32,076 nt of DNA, taken from Sphingobacterium thalpophilum. Its GTDB lineage: Bacteria > Bacteroidota > Bacteroidia > Sphingobacteriales > Sphingobacteriaceae. The notes beneath the pieces were generated by a model. The model searched no databases. It was not told where the DNA came from and worked only from the letters and a program-made list of their open reading frames with translations. The position numbers and the translations under genes were made by a program. This document shows, in pieces, positions 15,311 to 23,687 of the stretch. Position 1 is the first letter of the stretch. Every line of letters begins with the position of its first letter. The stretch covers positions 1 to 32,076 of the forward strand of contig CAMBFY010000005.1 of assembly GCA_945865415.1 (NCBI GenBank), given 5' to 3'.

Positions 15311-16555
15311 TCAAGATACCCTAATGGTCAATAAAGTAATATCATCTGAATCCATCTTTGCATTATTATGGGTTTGAATATTCTTCAAAATAGTCTCATT
15401 AAGATTATCTACCTCCAATAAACAGCTTTCTAATAAATGTGAAACAAGTTCCTGATCAGAAATATATACTTCTTCATTGGGGCTTTCAACAAGGCCATCT
15501 GTATAATTGAACACTAAACTGCCAGGCGTCAGAATTTCAATTCCTAAATGGATGGATGGAAGGACTTCAAATGCCCCGATGATAGTAGTACCTTCTTTTA
15601 AGAACTTAACCTTGCCATCTAAAATGAGAATTGATGGATTATGCCCGGCATTAACATATTGCAATTCTCTAGTTTGTTCATTGTATAATCCAAGAAATAA
15701 GGTTATAAAGCGTTCTCCCTTAGTATTCGAGTAAACAATCTCATTCAATCGATCTGTCAGTTTTACAAGATTCCGCTCTACTGAAGCCCAAGCTCTTAAA
15801 CTTGCCTGTAAATTCGCCATCAGTAGAGCTGCAGAAACTCCCTTACCCGAGGCATCTGCAATACACCAAAGATATTCGTGCGTACCTAACTTGATAAAGT
15901 CGAAATAATCCCCACCGATATTTTCATTGGGAAGGTAGGTAGCACCAACCTCCAACGCACCTGTTTTTGGTAATCGACTGGGTATAAGCATTCCTTGAAC
16001 TTCAACAGCTAATTCCATATCGCGTTGTAAACGTTCCCTAACTACCCTTTCTTTCAGAAGTTTTTTATTCTCAAGTGCGACAACTATTACATTGATGAGA
16101 GTCTGAATAAAATTGAGATCACTGCTTAACAGTTTCTGATTCATATGAAAACCCCCTATCAGGACAAAAGCTAGAAGCTCCTGATTATGAAAAACCGGCA
16201 CAAAATATTCGTACTTATTTAATAAGGGATCTAGATGTGTTCTGAGAGAAGTTATATTTCTAAAATCTATTAATGCCTGATAGGTTTGCTGCAATGTTTT
16301 TGCATTTTCAAATTCACCACCAAACCGTGCTGCACAATAAAAATGTTCTCCCTCTTTGATCAATAGTCGAATCTCCCCTATTTTTAAGTGGACATTCAAT
16401 ATCACCTCCAGCATTTCAAATAAGACTGAGGAAGCACTATTGGTATTAATTGCCTGCGTAATTTCAAGCAAAGAGTTTAATTCAGCCTGACGTTTAAGCA
16501 AAAGTTGGATTAACTCGCTTTCATCGTTTACAGCTGATATTGGTTTTCTTTGCAA
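15311..16555 (-). CDS. PP2C-type (SpoIIE) serine/threonine phosphatase with N-terminal GAF-like sensor
   Basis: 414 residues. The N-terminal part (about 20-160) has the pattern of a GAF-like sensory domain. A helical linker (about 160-190) follows, then a SpoIIE/RsbU phosphatase domain with GGDYFDF (214-220), ADASGKGVSAALLMA (233-247), NAGHNPSIL (302-310) and YTDGLVE (351-357), which hold the two-metal site. Such enzymes dephosphorylate anti-sigma antagonists in partner-switching systems. No anti-sigma kinase or STAS antagonist gene is adjacent, so the target is unknown. The start is TTG at 16555. No in-frame ATG lies upstream before a stop, and the next methionine is residue 48, which would remove the start of the sensor. 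No transmembrane segment is seen. Confidence 0.9.
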   Translation of the reverse strand: MQRKPISAVNDESELIQLLLKRQAELNSLLEITQAINTNSASSVLFEMLEVILNVHLKIGEIRLLIKEGEHFYCAARFGGEFENAKTLQQTYQALIDFRNITSLRTHLDPLLNKYEYFVPVFHNQELLAFVLIGGFHMNQKLLSSDLNFIQTLINVIVVALENKKLLKERVVRERLQRDMELAVEVQGMLIPSRLPKTGALEVGATYLPNENIGGDYFDFIKLGTHEYLWCIADASGKGVSAALLMANLQASLRAWASVERNLVKLTDRLNEIVYSNTKGERFITLFLGLYNEQTRELQYVNAGHNPSILILDGKVKFLKEGTTIIGAFEVLPSIHLGIEILTPGSLVFNYTDGLVESPNEEVYISDQELVSHLLESCLLEVDNLNETILKNIQTHNNAKMDSDDITLLTIRVS

Positions 16556-16700
16556 AACTTTAATATTGAGGGCTGCGCGTTTAAAATTAATGAATTAATC
16601 CAAACTTACAATCAGAAATAGGGTTTTATGGCTTTTTGACTTAAATCTTGTAACTGAGTCCGGGCTTTGCCAACTTCATGATTTTTCTCAAATCTTATAT

Positions 16701-17834
16701 CTACCGCACCATCCTCCCCTTCCAATTGTATTTTCCAGAATTGCCGGCAATCCCAATATATAACATATAAAATATGTGGACTATTGTAAGTAATGGCAAG
16801 AGCCGCAACAATTTACTTCTGTTTGCAAACCTGCAGAGAGTTACATGAAAGGAAAGTTCAGAAATAATTTTTATACTTATTATAGCTAAAAATAAGTACC
16901 AATAAAAAGGATTGTAAAAACCTAAAACTGATAATAAAACGATTACTAAATTAAACAGCCAAACTAAAACCCCAATAAATACAACAGCCTTGTTTTTGTA
17001 TTTTGTGCTTTTTGAAGCCCAGCGCTTTCGCTGTTGAATAAACTCACCCAGGGTAGATTTTGCATGTGTATAAACAATTGCGCCAGGTTCTTTACAAAAG
17101 CCAATCCCATCAGGATAAACTGATGCTACTTTATGAAGAAACAGTTCATCATCACCAGAGGCTAATTGATCAATACCTTGAAATCCTTTTAATTCATAAA
17201 AAACTTCTCTGCGATAAGCAAGATTAGCTCCATTACATGTTGACGGCATTTTGTTTCCTACTCCTGCAGCTCCTAATCCAAGCAGGAATAAAAATTCAAG
17301 ACTTTGCATTTCTTCGAATACACTCTTTTCTTCAAAAAAAAGAACTGGTGAGGAGATCATTTTATAATTTCCGGTCTCGTAGAATCCAACAATGGTTTTC
17401 AGCCATGCAGGCGACATCCTGCAATCGGCATCAGTTGTGATGATGAGTTCTGATTCAGAAAGCTTAATTGCCTCAGTTATTGCTTTCTTTTTATATGAAT
17501 TCAATGGCTTGCTCTCATTCAAAACCAATAGTTTTACACCTCTGTCTGCAAATGAAAGAACTATTTCAGATGTTTGGTCAGTAGAATGATCATCTACAAT
17601 AATTAATTCCACTAAATGTGAAGGATAATCCTGTGCAAGAATATCACTGATAGTATTGTAAATCTTATCTTCCTCATTTCGTGCCGCAATCATAACACTC
17701 ACAGTAGTTTTAAACTGATTACTTTTGAGATCATACGTTTTGAGGTTCTTCCATCCCCTACGCAGGAATAGTATCAAACCCAAATAAGCCACAGCGAGGC
17801 TAAACGAAACAATACTAATTATCAGGACTACCAA
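16701..17834 (-). CDS. Membrane-anchored family 2 glycosyltransferase
   Basis: 377 residues with one N-terminal membrane helix (about 1-24), a cytoplasmic GT-A catalytic domain and two to three C-terminal helices (about 284-375). Catalytic motifs are VSVMIAARNEE (45-55), IIVDDHSTDQT (78-88), ITTDADC (132-138, the metal-binding DxD), GDDE (227-230) and QQRKRW (267-272), the QxxRW signature of processive or lipid-linked GT2 enzymes. The sugar and acceptor are unknown. The start is TTG 17834, inside the last seven codons of the flippase-like gene (20-base overlap), which indicates tight coupling. The pair probably builds and moves a glycolipid or polysaccharide, an inference from context. Confidence 0.9.
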   Translation of the reverse strand: MVVLIISIVSFSLAVAYLGLILFLRRGWKNLKTYDLKSNQFKTTVSVMIAARNEEDKIYNTISDILAQDYPSHLVELIIVDDHSTDQTSEIVLSFADRGVKLLVLNESKPLNSYKKKAITEAIKLSESELIITTDADCRMSPAWLKTIVGFYETGNYKMISSPVLFFEEKSVFEEMQSLEFLFLLGLGAAGVGNKMPSTCNGANLAYRREVFYELKGFQGIDQLASGDDELFLHKVASVYPDGIGFCKEPGAIVYTHAKSTLGEFIQQRKRWASKSTKYKNKAVVFIGVLVWLFNLVIVLLSVLGFYNPFYWYLFLAIISIKIISELSFHVTLCRFANRSKLLRLLPLLTIVHIFYMLYIGIAGNSGKYNWKGRMVR

Positions 17835-18789
17835 AGAAATTGAGTTTTAAAACGAAAACTGACCCTAAAATAGCTGGAATAATTAAATTAATCAGCCATA
17901 TACTTGCAACTGCTGCCATAACTGCGATTTCCTGATTCGTTACAAAAGAAAAAAAGTAAGCAGCGGTTGTTGCTCTTAAACCTATGTCAAGAAGATCAAG
18001 AGAAGGCATTGAGGATTGAACGAAGTAAAAGATGAACAGTATCAATATCATATACAGCGGATCTATTTCTGGAATCAGAAAATGAATGATCAGAAAATAT
18101 TGTGTACTGAATATAAGTATACGCGACACGCTATACATTGACATATGCAAGAGCTCTGACAATTTGAATTTCGAAAAAATAATAAAAAAACGTTTGTAAG
18201 GCCTCATGAATTTTATCTTTGATAGCAGGCCATTTATCCAATGGATATTGAAAAAGAAAAGTAGAAAAAATCCACTGAAAACAAGGGCCAAAATGGCTAT
18301 ACTTAATTTCATGATGGGATTCAGATCTAAAAAATGAAAAATAAACCAGCTTAGTGCCAATGAACCTAACACATTGATCAGTACCAATTGACCGAAAGCC
18401 CCAACAGTCATAGCAATAGCACCTTTTATCCGCTTATTTGGTGACAGAAAAAAGACCCTCCCTCCATATTCTCCGATACGGTTCGGGGTGAAAACTGCCC
18501 ATGTCAATCCGCAAAAAACAGATTCAACCGCCTTCCAGGTAGTGATTATCTCTATTTTCTGAACAAGGTATTTCCATTTTAGAGCCTCTAAAAACCAATT
18601 CAATACCATCAGCAAAATCTGGGTAGACAACACTATCCAAACATCTGAAGGATTAAGCTTATTGAGGATCATCCTGAAGTCGGTAATACCACTGTTATTA
18701 CTAAGCCTGTTGTAAATATACCAGGAAGCCAGACCTAAAATGGTTAACTTAATGCAAATGCTCAGAATTTTTTGGGTACGCTTATTCAA
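17815..18789 (-). CDS. Flippase-like integral membrane protein (LPG synthase TM domain family)
   Basis: 324 residues, strongly hydrophobic, with about seven to eight membrane helices. It matches the YbhN/AglD-type 'lysylphosphatidylglycerol synthase transmembrane region' family (PF03706). The recognisable loop is WAVFTPNRIGEYGGRVFFLS (residues about 98-117), whose TPGRIGE-like motif is the family hallmark. A second conserved stretch is QSSMPSLDLLDIGLRATTAAYFF. The aminoacyl-transfer domain of MprF is absent, so this is not a lysyl-PG synthase; a lipid-flipping or polytopic scaffold role is inferred. The start is TTG 18789, since the next methionine would delete the first helix. It overlaps the GT2 gene by 20 bases. 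Confidence 0.85.
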   Translation of the reverse strand: MNKRTQKILSICIKLTILGLASWYIYNRLSNNSGITDFRMILNKLNPSDVWIVLSTQILLMVLNWFLEALKWKYLVQKIEIITTWKAVESVFCGLTWAVFTPNRIGEYGGRVFFLSPNKRIKGAIAMTVGAFGQLVLINVLGSLALSWFIFHFLDLNPIMKLSIAILALVFSGFFLLFFFNIHWINGLLSKIKFMRPYKRFFIIFSKFKLSELLHMSMYSVSRILIFSTQYFLIIHFLIPEIDPLYMILILFIFYFVQSSMPSLDLLDIGLRATTAAYFFSFVTNQEIAVMAAVASIWLINLIIPAILGSVFVLKLNFFGSPDN

Positions 18790-18897
18790 AGTATTTTATT
18801 TCTGCAATGTTAAGCAAAAGCTTGAGTGAATTTAAATATTGAAATTGAATTAGGCTAAAAACATTAAAAAGCCCGTAATTTCTTAATATTGTCAAAA

Positions 18898-19464
18898 ATG
18901 ATTAAAGAAAAATCTACCGAACGGATAATCCTTGGAATTGATCCCGGAACAAGTGTTATGGGTTATGGTATTATCAAAGAAGTAAAAAGTACAGTTGATC
19001 TGATCTGTTTGGGTGTCGTCAAACTTCAGCACCTTGACGATCATCCTTTGAAACTCAAACATATTTTTGAGAAAACCGTTTTTCTGATTGATCAATATCA
19101 ACCCGATTGCCTCGCAATCGAAGCCCCTTTCTACGGAAAAAACATACAGGTGATGCTAAAACTTGGCCGGGCACAAGGAGTAGCAATGGCCGCAGCATTA
19201 TCACGAAGTCTTCCTATTTTTGAATACTCCCCAAGAAAGATAAAGCAGTCCATCACAGGTAATGGAAATTCTTCCAAAGAACAAGTAGCAGCTATGCTGA
19301 AAACACTTTTGAAATTCTCTGAAACTCCCGAATTTTTAGATGCTACTGATGGTTTGGCCGTTGCAGTTTGCCATTCATTCCAAAAAATAAGCAGCACTGG
19401 CAACAAAAAGAACTATTCCGGCTGGGATGCTTTTGCAAAGGATAATCAGAAGCGTCTAAAATAA
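18898..19464 (+). CDS. ruvC: Holliday junction resolvase RuvC
   Basis: Cleaves four-way DNA junctions as a dimer working with RuvAB. It has 188 residues from ATG 18898; a TTG three codons earlier (18889) is possible but less likely. The RNase H-like active site is complete: D15 in [14 protein letters not shown]75 in [10 protein letters not shown], and D148 with D151 in [12 protein letters not shown]. It is a single plus-strand gene between minus-strand groups and ends six bases from the convergent HIT gene. Confidence 0.96.
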   Translation: MIKEKSTERIILGIDPGTSVMGYGIIKEVKSTVDLICLGVVKLQHLDDHPLKLKHIFEKTVFLIDQYQPDCLAIEAPFYGKNIQVMLKLGRAQGVAMAAALSRSLPIFEYSPRKIKQSITGNGNSSKEQVAAMLKTLLKFSETPEFLDATDGLAVAVCHSFQKISSTGNKKNYSGWDAFAKDNQKRLK

Positions 19465-19470
19465 AGGGAT

Positions 19471-19863
19471 TTAGAGTTGTTCCTTAATTTTTTCGGCTGT
19501 AGCTTCAAACTCTTCGGCTGTAAAACTTAGTTTTGGCCGACTAAAATTCATATCGTCCATGTTGTTTATTGGAATGAGATGAATATGTGCATGAGGAATT
19601 TCAAGACCGATAACAGAAATACCAATCCGATGACATGATATTGCTTTTTTTAAGCCACTTGCAACAATCTGTGCAAACATCATTAGTCCGACATATGTTT
19701 CACTATCTAAGTCAAATATATAATCAACTTCCTGTTTAGGAATAACCAAAACATGGCCTTCTGTCAATGGGTTTATGTCTAGGAAGGCAAGAAAATCTGA
19801 GGTCTCAGCGACTTTATAACACGGAATGTCACCAGCTATAATTTTTGAAAAAATTGATTGCAT
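19471..19863 (-). CDS. HIT family (histidine triad) nucleotide-binding protein
   Basis: 130 residues. The triad motif is HAHIHLIPI, with histidines at 91, 93 and 95. IFSKIIAGDIPCYKV at the start and GHVLVIPK (36-43) are the HINT-branch signatures. Family members hydrolyse phosphoramidate or acyl-adenylate nucleotides. The physiological substrate is not known from sequence. It lies 33 bases downstream of greA on the same strand. Confidence 0.93.
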   Translation of the reverse strand: MQSIFSKIIAGDIPCYKVAETSDFLAFLDINPLTEGHVLVIPKQEVDYIFDLDSETYVGLMMFAQIVASGLKKAISCHRIGISVIGLEIPHAHIHLIPINNMDDMNFSRPKLSFTAEEFEATAEKIKEQL

Positions 19864-19896
19864 AATAATTTAATTTATCCGCTGATCAGGTTTTAA

Positions 19897-20370
19897 TTAT
19901 CTGCTGATTTCAATGATCTCAAACTCAATTTTACCAGCAGGAACAGCAATCTCTGCAGTATCTCCAACAGATTTACCAAGTAATCCCTGGGCTATGGGTG
20001 ACTTCACTGAAATTTTACCTGTCTTAAGATCTGCCTCTGATTCAGAAACAAGCTGATAAGTCATGGTTGCCCCATTCTTCATGTTTTTGATCTTCACGAT
20101 TGATAATGCCAATACTTTTGTAGAATCAAGCTTTGATTCATCTATTAAACGGGCATTCGCCAAAACATTTGTAAGCTTTGAAATTTTTGATTCATGATGA
20201 CCCTGTGCTTCTTTTGCAGCATCATATTCAGCATTCTCCGACAAATCACCCTTGTCTCTTGCCTCTGCAATTGCTTTTGAAATCTGTGAACGACCTTCAG
20301 TTTTTAATAAATGAAGCTCTTCTTTAAGTTTTTCTAATCCTTCCCTGGTATAATAAGTTACTTCCGTCAT
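19897..20370 (-). CDS. greA: Transcription elongation factor GreA
   Basis: Enters the RNA polymerase secondary channel and stimulates cleavage of backtracked RNA. It has 157 residues. The N-terminal coiled coil carries the acidic tip GDLSENAEYDAAKEAQ (41-56), with the key D42 and E45. The C-terminal domain contains the FKBP-like segment SPIAQGLLGKSVGDTAEI. It begins MTEVTYYTREGLEKLKEEL, the normal start. A hairpin with a T-rich tail lies 37 bases upstream and may act in its leader. Confidence 0.96.
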   Translation of the reverse strand: MTEVTYYTREGLEKLKEELHLLKTEGRSQISKAIAEARDKGDLSENAEYDAAKEAQGHHESKISKLTNVLANARLIDESKLDSTKVLALSIVKIKNMKNGATMTYQLVSESEADLKTGKISVKSPIAQGLLGKSVGDTAEIAVPAGKIEFEIIEISR

Positions 20371-20391
20371 ATCTCACACATTTTATAATAA

Positions 20392-20440
20392 ACTCTTAAA
20401 AACAAACAAGACTATGTCGGCTAAAGCCAATATAGTCTTG
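20392..20440 (-). terminator. Hairpin with T-rich tail between the dehydrogenase gene and greA
   Basis: CAAGACTAT (20407-20415) and ATAGTCTTG (20432-20440) form a perfect nine-pair stem, extended by GGCT/AGCC inside. On the minus strand it is followed by TTTGTTTTTAAG. It lies 100 bases after the dehydrogenase stop and 37 before the greA start, so it may end the rsmA-dehydrogenase transcript, or act as an attenuator in a greA leader. Confidence 0.65.
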
Positions 20441-20539
20441 CTCACATGAATACGAAGATAATATTTTTGATTTTAGATTTCCAAATTTCTATAATGAAAT
20501 CGGTAAGAAGAATGAAGAGATGCCAAAAAAGCTTCATTA

Positions 20540-21472
20540 TCAATCAATAGCAAATAGTTGTTTTATTTTTTCAGCCAGTACTTCAGAAATTTTTCTGTAG
20601 GATTCGTAGGTCCATCCTGCAACATGCGGACTTAAAATTACATTCGGACAATCTTTCAATTCATTGAACCATTCCTGCTCAGCTAAAGCGGGGAATTTTT
20701 CAACCTGAAGGACATCTAATCCAGCAGCGTTAATTTTTCCATTGCGTATCCCATTCAACAAGGCTTTTGTATTTACAATTTCACCTCTTGAAGCATTTAA
20801 CAAAATAATAGGCTTTTTAAAATGGAATAAATATTCTTCATTAACCATTTGTTTCGTTTCGTAGGTCAATGGAATATGAAAACTTAGAATATCTGCCTCT
20901 TTAACAACCTGTTCCATACTCACTTCTTCTGCATATTGACTTGAAAATCCCGTTTTGTATTTATCATAAGCAATCACCTTTACCTCAAATCCTGAGAGTT
21001 TGCGGGCTAGCATCTGACCGGTATTCCCATATCCAATAATAGCAACGGTTCTGCCTTTTAGCTCCCATCCTCTGTTACCTTCCCTGTCCCAGGTACCGTT
21101 TCGCACTTCACTATCTGCTTTCCTTAAATTATTTAGTAATGAAAGTAACATGCCAATAACATGTTCAGCTACAGCATCCCGGTTACCTTCAGGAGCATTG
21201 ATACAGCATATATTTTTAGTTTTGGCATAGTTATAATCCACATTATCCATACCTGCGCCTGCCCTAGCAATAAATTTAAGATTTGAACCTGCATCAATAA
21301 GCTCAGGGTCAACCTGAAATCGGGTACGGACAGCAATTCCTGTATAAATTTTCAGAACCTCCAGCATCTCATTTTTGCTGATAAATGGAAGCTCATCGCA
21401 AACAAAACCCAGTTTTTCTAACTCAATTTTAAAGGCAGGATGCAAGTGGTCTGCAATCAGGATTCTGTTCAT
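20540..21472 (-). CDS. D-isomer 2-hydroxyacid dehydrogenase (phosphoglycerate dehydrogenase-like)
   Basis: 310 residues of the NAD-dependent D-2-hydroxyacid dehydrogenase family. The nucleotide loop is GYGNTG (147-152). Catalytic residues are R229 in NASRGE, E258 and H283 in SPHVAGWT. ARAGAGMDNVD (70-80) is the substrate-binding segment most like 3-phosphoglycerate dehydrogenase. The C-terminal ACT domain of longer SerA enzymes is missing, so it is a short form; a different 2-hydroxyacid substrate is possible. No serine-synthesis gene is adjacent. Its ATG overlaps the rsmA stop by four bases (ATGA), so the two are translationally coupled, though the functions are not obviously related. Confidence 0.88.
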   Translation of the reverse strand: MNRILIADHLHPAFKIELEKLGFVCDELPFISKNEMLEVLKIYTGIAVRTRFQVDPELIDAGSNLKFIARAGAGMDNVDYNYAKTKNICCINAPEGNRDAVAEHVIGMLLSLLNNLRKADSEVRNGTWDREGNRGWELKGRTVAIIGYGNTGQMLARKLSGFEVKVIAYDKYKTGFSSQYAEEVSMEQVVKEADILSFHIPLTYETKQMVNEEYLFHFKKPIILLNASRGEIVNTKALLNGIRNGKINAAGLDVLQVEKFPALAEQEWFNELKDCPNVILSPHVAGWTYESYRKISEVLAEKIKQLFAID

Positions 21473-22260
21473 GCTATGATTATTCTTGAGGAACCAATAA
21501 GGTTCGTCAGTTTAACAAAATCTTCTACGCTCAGCCGCTCAGCCCGAAGGTCGAACATTGGATCATCAATCATGATTTCTCTGCTGACAAGTGATGACAA
21601 AGCATTTCTCAGTGTTTTACGCCTTTGGTTAAAGCCTGCTTTGACAACCTTCCAGAACAATTTTTCATCGCAATTCAGTTTTTCAACATCATTTCGGGTA
21701 AGCCGTATGACTGCCGATGTAACTTTGGGTGGAGGATTAAAAACACCAGGTTTTACAGAAAACAAGTATTCGACCTTGTAGTAGGCCTGTAGAAAAACAC
21801 TCAATATACCATACTCTTTGCTTCCTGGCGTTTCTGCACAACGCTGGGCAACTTCTTTTTGAAACATTCCAACCAGTTCAACGACCTGATCTCGGTTATC
21901 GAGCACCTTGAATAATATTTGCGATGAAATATTATAGGGGAAATTACCAATAATGCCAAATTTTCCGGAAAAAACAGACGCAAAATCCAGTTGCAAAAAA
22001 TCTCCATTGATCAGGCTTTGCCCCAGATCTTTATATTTCTTTTTCAAAAATTCATAAGATTCAGTGTCTATATCTATGAGGTAGGTTTCCAAATCAGTTC
22101 TGGCAAGCAAAAAATCGGAAAGAATTCCCATTCCCGGGCCAACCTCCAATACCTGTTTATAATGATCTCCGGCATGAAGACTGTTGACAATTTTCTCAGC
22201 GATATTTTTATCTGTTAAAAAATGTTGTCCGAGATGTTTCTTTGCCCTTACTAAACTCAT
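21469..22260 (-). CDS. rsmA: 16S rRNA dimethyladenosine transferase
   Basis: Dimethylates two adjacent adenines in the 3' hairpin of 16S rRNA using S-adenosylmethionine. It has 263 residues from ATG 22260 (MSLVRAKKHLGQHFLTD). A GTG two codons earlier (22266) is an alternative start. The SAM-binding motif is EVGPGMG (39-45), and NFPYNIS (106-112) is the adenine-binding motif IV. VFNPPPKVTSAVIRL is the typical downstream block. It is the first gene of a coupled pair with the dehydrogenase gene. It is divergent from pdxA. Confidence 0.96.
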   Translation of the reverse strand: MSLVRAKKHLGQHFLTDKNIAEKIVNSLHAGDHYKQVLEVGPGMGILSDFLLARTDLETYLIDIDTESYEFLKKKYKDLGQSLINGDFLQLDFASVFSGKFGIIGNFPYNISSQILFKVLDNRDQVVELVGMFQKEVAQRCAETPGSKEYGILSVFLQAYYKVEYLFSVKPGVFNPPPKVTSAVIRLTRNDVEKLNCDEKLFWKVVKAGFNQRRKTLRNALSSLVSREIMIDDPMFDLRAERLSVEDFVKLTNLIGSSRIIIA

Positions 22261-22304
22261 ATCCACTGTATTTGGTGCAAATTACGGAAAAAAGAGGTTA
22301 AGGG

Positions 22305-22343
22305 AATGAGCAAATTGAGGCAATTAACAAATTAGCAAATGAT
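22305..22343. repeat. Iterated 'gcaaatt' words in the rsmA-pdxA gap
   Basis: GAGCAAATTGAGGCAATTAAC followed by AAATTAGCAAATGATTTG is a run of related direct words. It has only weak inverted partners (GAATTGATTCGACTAATTG, 22352-22370). It resembles the word-iterated repeats before metH and between accB and accC, but is less structured. Confidence 0.3.
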
Positions 22344-22517
22344 TTGTCTATGAATTGATTCGACTAATTGTCAATAAGATCGTACTCATGCTGAAGAATT
22401 TCTCAATAAATGATGATAATCCGAAACTTAAAAGAAACAACTTACAACTTACTTAATTGCAGTTTGAAATTAAAGTCATTATTTTGCGCTATTGATTTCA
22501 TAAACGGGCAAGCAGGA

Positions 22518-23573
22518 ATGAGTGATAAAATTAAAATTGGAATTTCAATAGGAGATGTAAACGGTATTGGTCTTGAAGTCATCATAAAAACACTGATGGA
22601 TACCAAGATCATGGATTATTGTATCCCTATTGTATATGGACATACTAAAGTTGCATTTTTCCATCGTAAAACATTGGATATAAATGAGTTCAATTTCAAT
22701 GTAATTAACCGTCCGGAAGAATCGCATAACAAACGTCCAAATATGATAAACTGCTGGGAGGAGGATGTGCGCTTAGAGTTGGGGGAAACTACACCCACAG
22801 GTGGCAAGTATGCTTTTATTTCACTAGAAAGGGCACTCGATGACTTAATTGCAGGCAAAACCGATGCGATTGTTACAGCACCCATTAACAAACACAATAT
22901 CCAAAGTGCTGATTTCCAGTTTGCCGGTCATACCGAATATATTCAGTATAAGACCAATGCCGAAGATTCTCTGATGTTTCTGGTGAGTGAAGATATCCGG
23001 GTGGGAGTAGTAACCGGGCATATTCCAGTGACTGAGGTTGCCGAAAAAATCAATAAGGAAAAGATTCTATCAAAGCTTTCCCTGATGAATCAAAGTCTTA
23101 AAAAAGATTTCTGGATTCAAAAGCCAAAAATTGCTGTTTTGGGATTGAATCCTCACGCAGGAGATATGGGGCTGATTGGACAGGAAGAGCAAGAAATAAT
23201 CATACCTGCGATAACCGAAGCCAATGCTCAGGGAATCTTTGCTTTTGGCCCTTATGCAGCCGATGGTTTCTTTGCGGCCCGTACGTATTCGCAATTCGAT
23301 GCTGTGCTGGCTATGTACCATGATCAGGGTCTAATACCATTCAAACAGATCGCTTTTCACAGTGGAGTGAATTTCACAGCCGGATTATCGGTTGTCAGAA
23401 CCTCTCCGGACCATGGCACAGGTTATGATATCTCGGGTAAAAATCAGGCTTCAGAAAGCTCCTTCAGAGAAGCACTGTTTACTGCTATAAAAATTGTTAA
23501 AAACAGAAGAGAAAATTCTGAACTTAACTCAAACCCCTTGAAGTTGAGTAAATTTTCAAAAGACAGAGATTAA
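22518..23573 (+). CDS. pdxA: 4-hydroxythreonine-4-phosphate dehydrogenase
   Basis: Oxidises 4-phosphohydroxy-threonine in the DXP-dependent pathway to pyridoxal phosphate. It has 351 residues from ATG 22518 (MSDKIKIGISIGDVNGIG), with AGGA just upstream. An open extension to ATG 22410 gives an atypical N-terminus and is rejected. Metal-ligand histidines lie in AGHTEY (H138), LNPHAGDMG and YHDQGLIPFK, all conserved. VTAPINKH and RTSPDHGTGYDI complete the family pattern. The usual GDPxGIG loop reads GDVNGIG. The product, PLP, is the cofactor of ThrC in this window, but there is no direct link in operon terms. Confidence 0.94.
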   Translation: MSDKIKIGISIGDVNGIGLEVIIKTLMDTKIMDYCIPIVYGHTKVAFFHRKTLDINEFNFNVINRPEESHNKRPNMINCWEEDVRLELGETTPTGGKYAFISLERALDDLIAGKTDAIVTAPINKHNIQSADFQFAGHTEYIQYKTNAEDSLMFLVSEDIRVGVVTGHIPVTEVAEKINKEKILSKLSLMNQSLKKDFWIQKPKIAVLGLNPHAGDMGLIGQEEQEIIIPAITEANAQGIFAFGPYAADGFFAARTYSQFDAVLAMYHDQGLIPFKQIAFHSGVNFTAGLSVVRTSPDHGTGYDISGKNQASESSFREALFTAIKIVKNRRENSELNSNPLKLSKFSKDRD

Positions 23574-23660
23574 AAGTTCATAAAATGCTTATTACCAAAG
23601 CTTTTGGCGGAGAAAAGCAGCTCATTTTTAAAAAACTGTTAGCAACTAAATAAATTTTCT

Positions 23661-23668
23661 TAAATTTG
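23661..23668 (+). promoter_or_regulatory. Bacteroidota -7 promoter word before yceD
   Basis: TAAATTTG matches the Bacteroidota -7 consensus TAnnTTTG exactly, 19 bases before the yceD TTG start. A TTAG about 18 bases upstream could serve as the poor -33 element. It would drive yceD-rpmF-plsX-fabH. Confidence 0.5.
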
Positions 23669-23687
23669 CGGGCTCAATTGGTGTGCT

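Noticed and set aside
17815-18789. Flippase-like gene as lysylphosphatidylglycerol synthase (mprF)
   Set aside because: Only the membrane part is present; the aminoacyl-transfer domain of MprF is missing.
20540-21472. Firm assignment of the dehydrogenase gene as serA
   Set aside because: The protein is short and lacks the ACT domain, and no serine gene is adjacent, so only the family name is safe.
22410-22517. Longer N-terminus for pdxA
   Set aside because: The extra 36 residues do not resemble PdxA, and MSDKIKIGISIGD at 22518 has an AGGA ahead of it.
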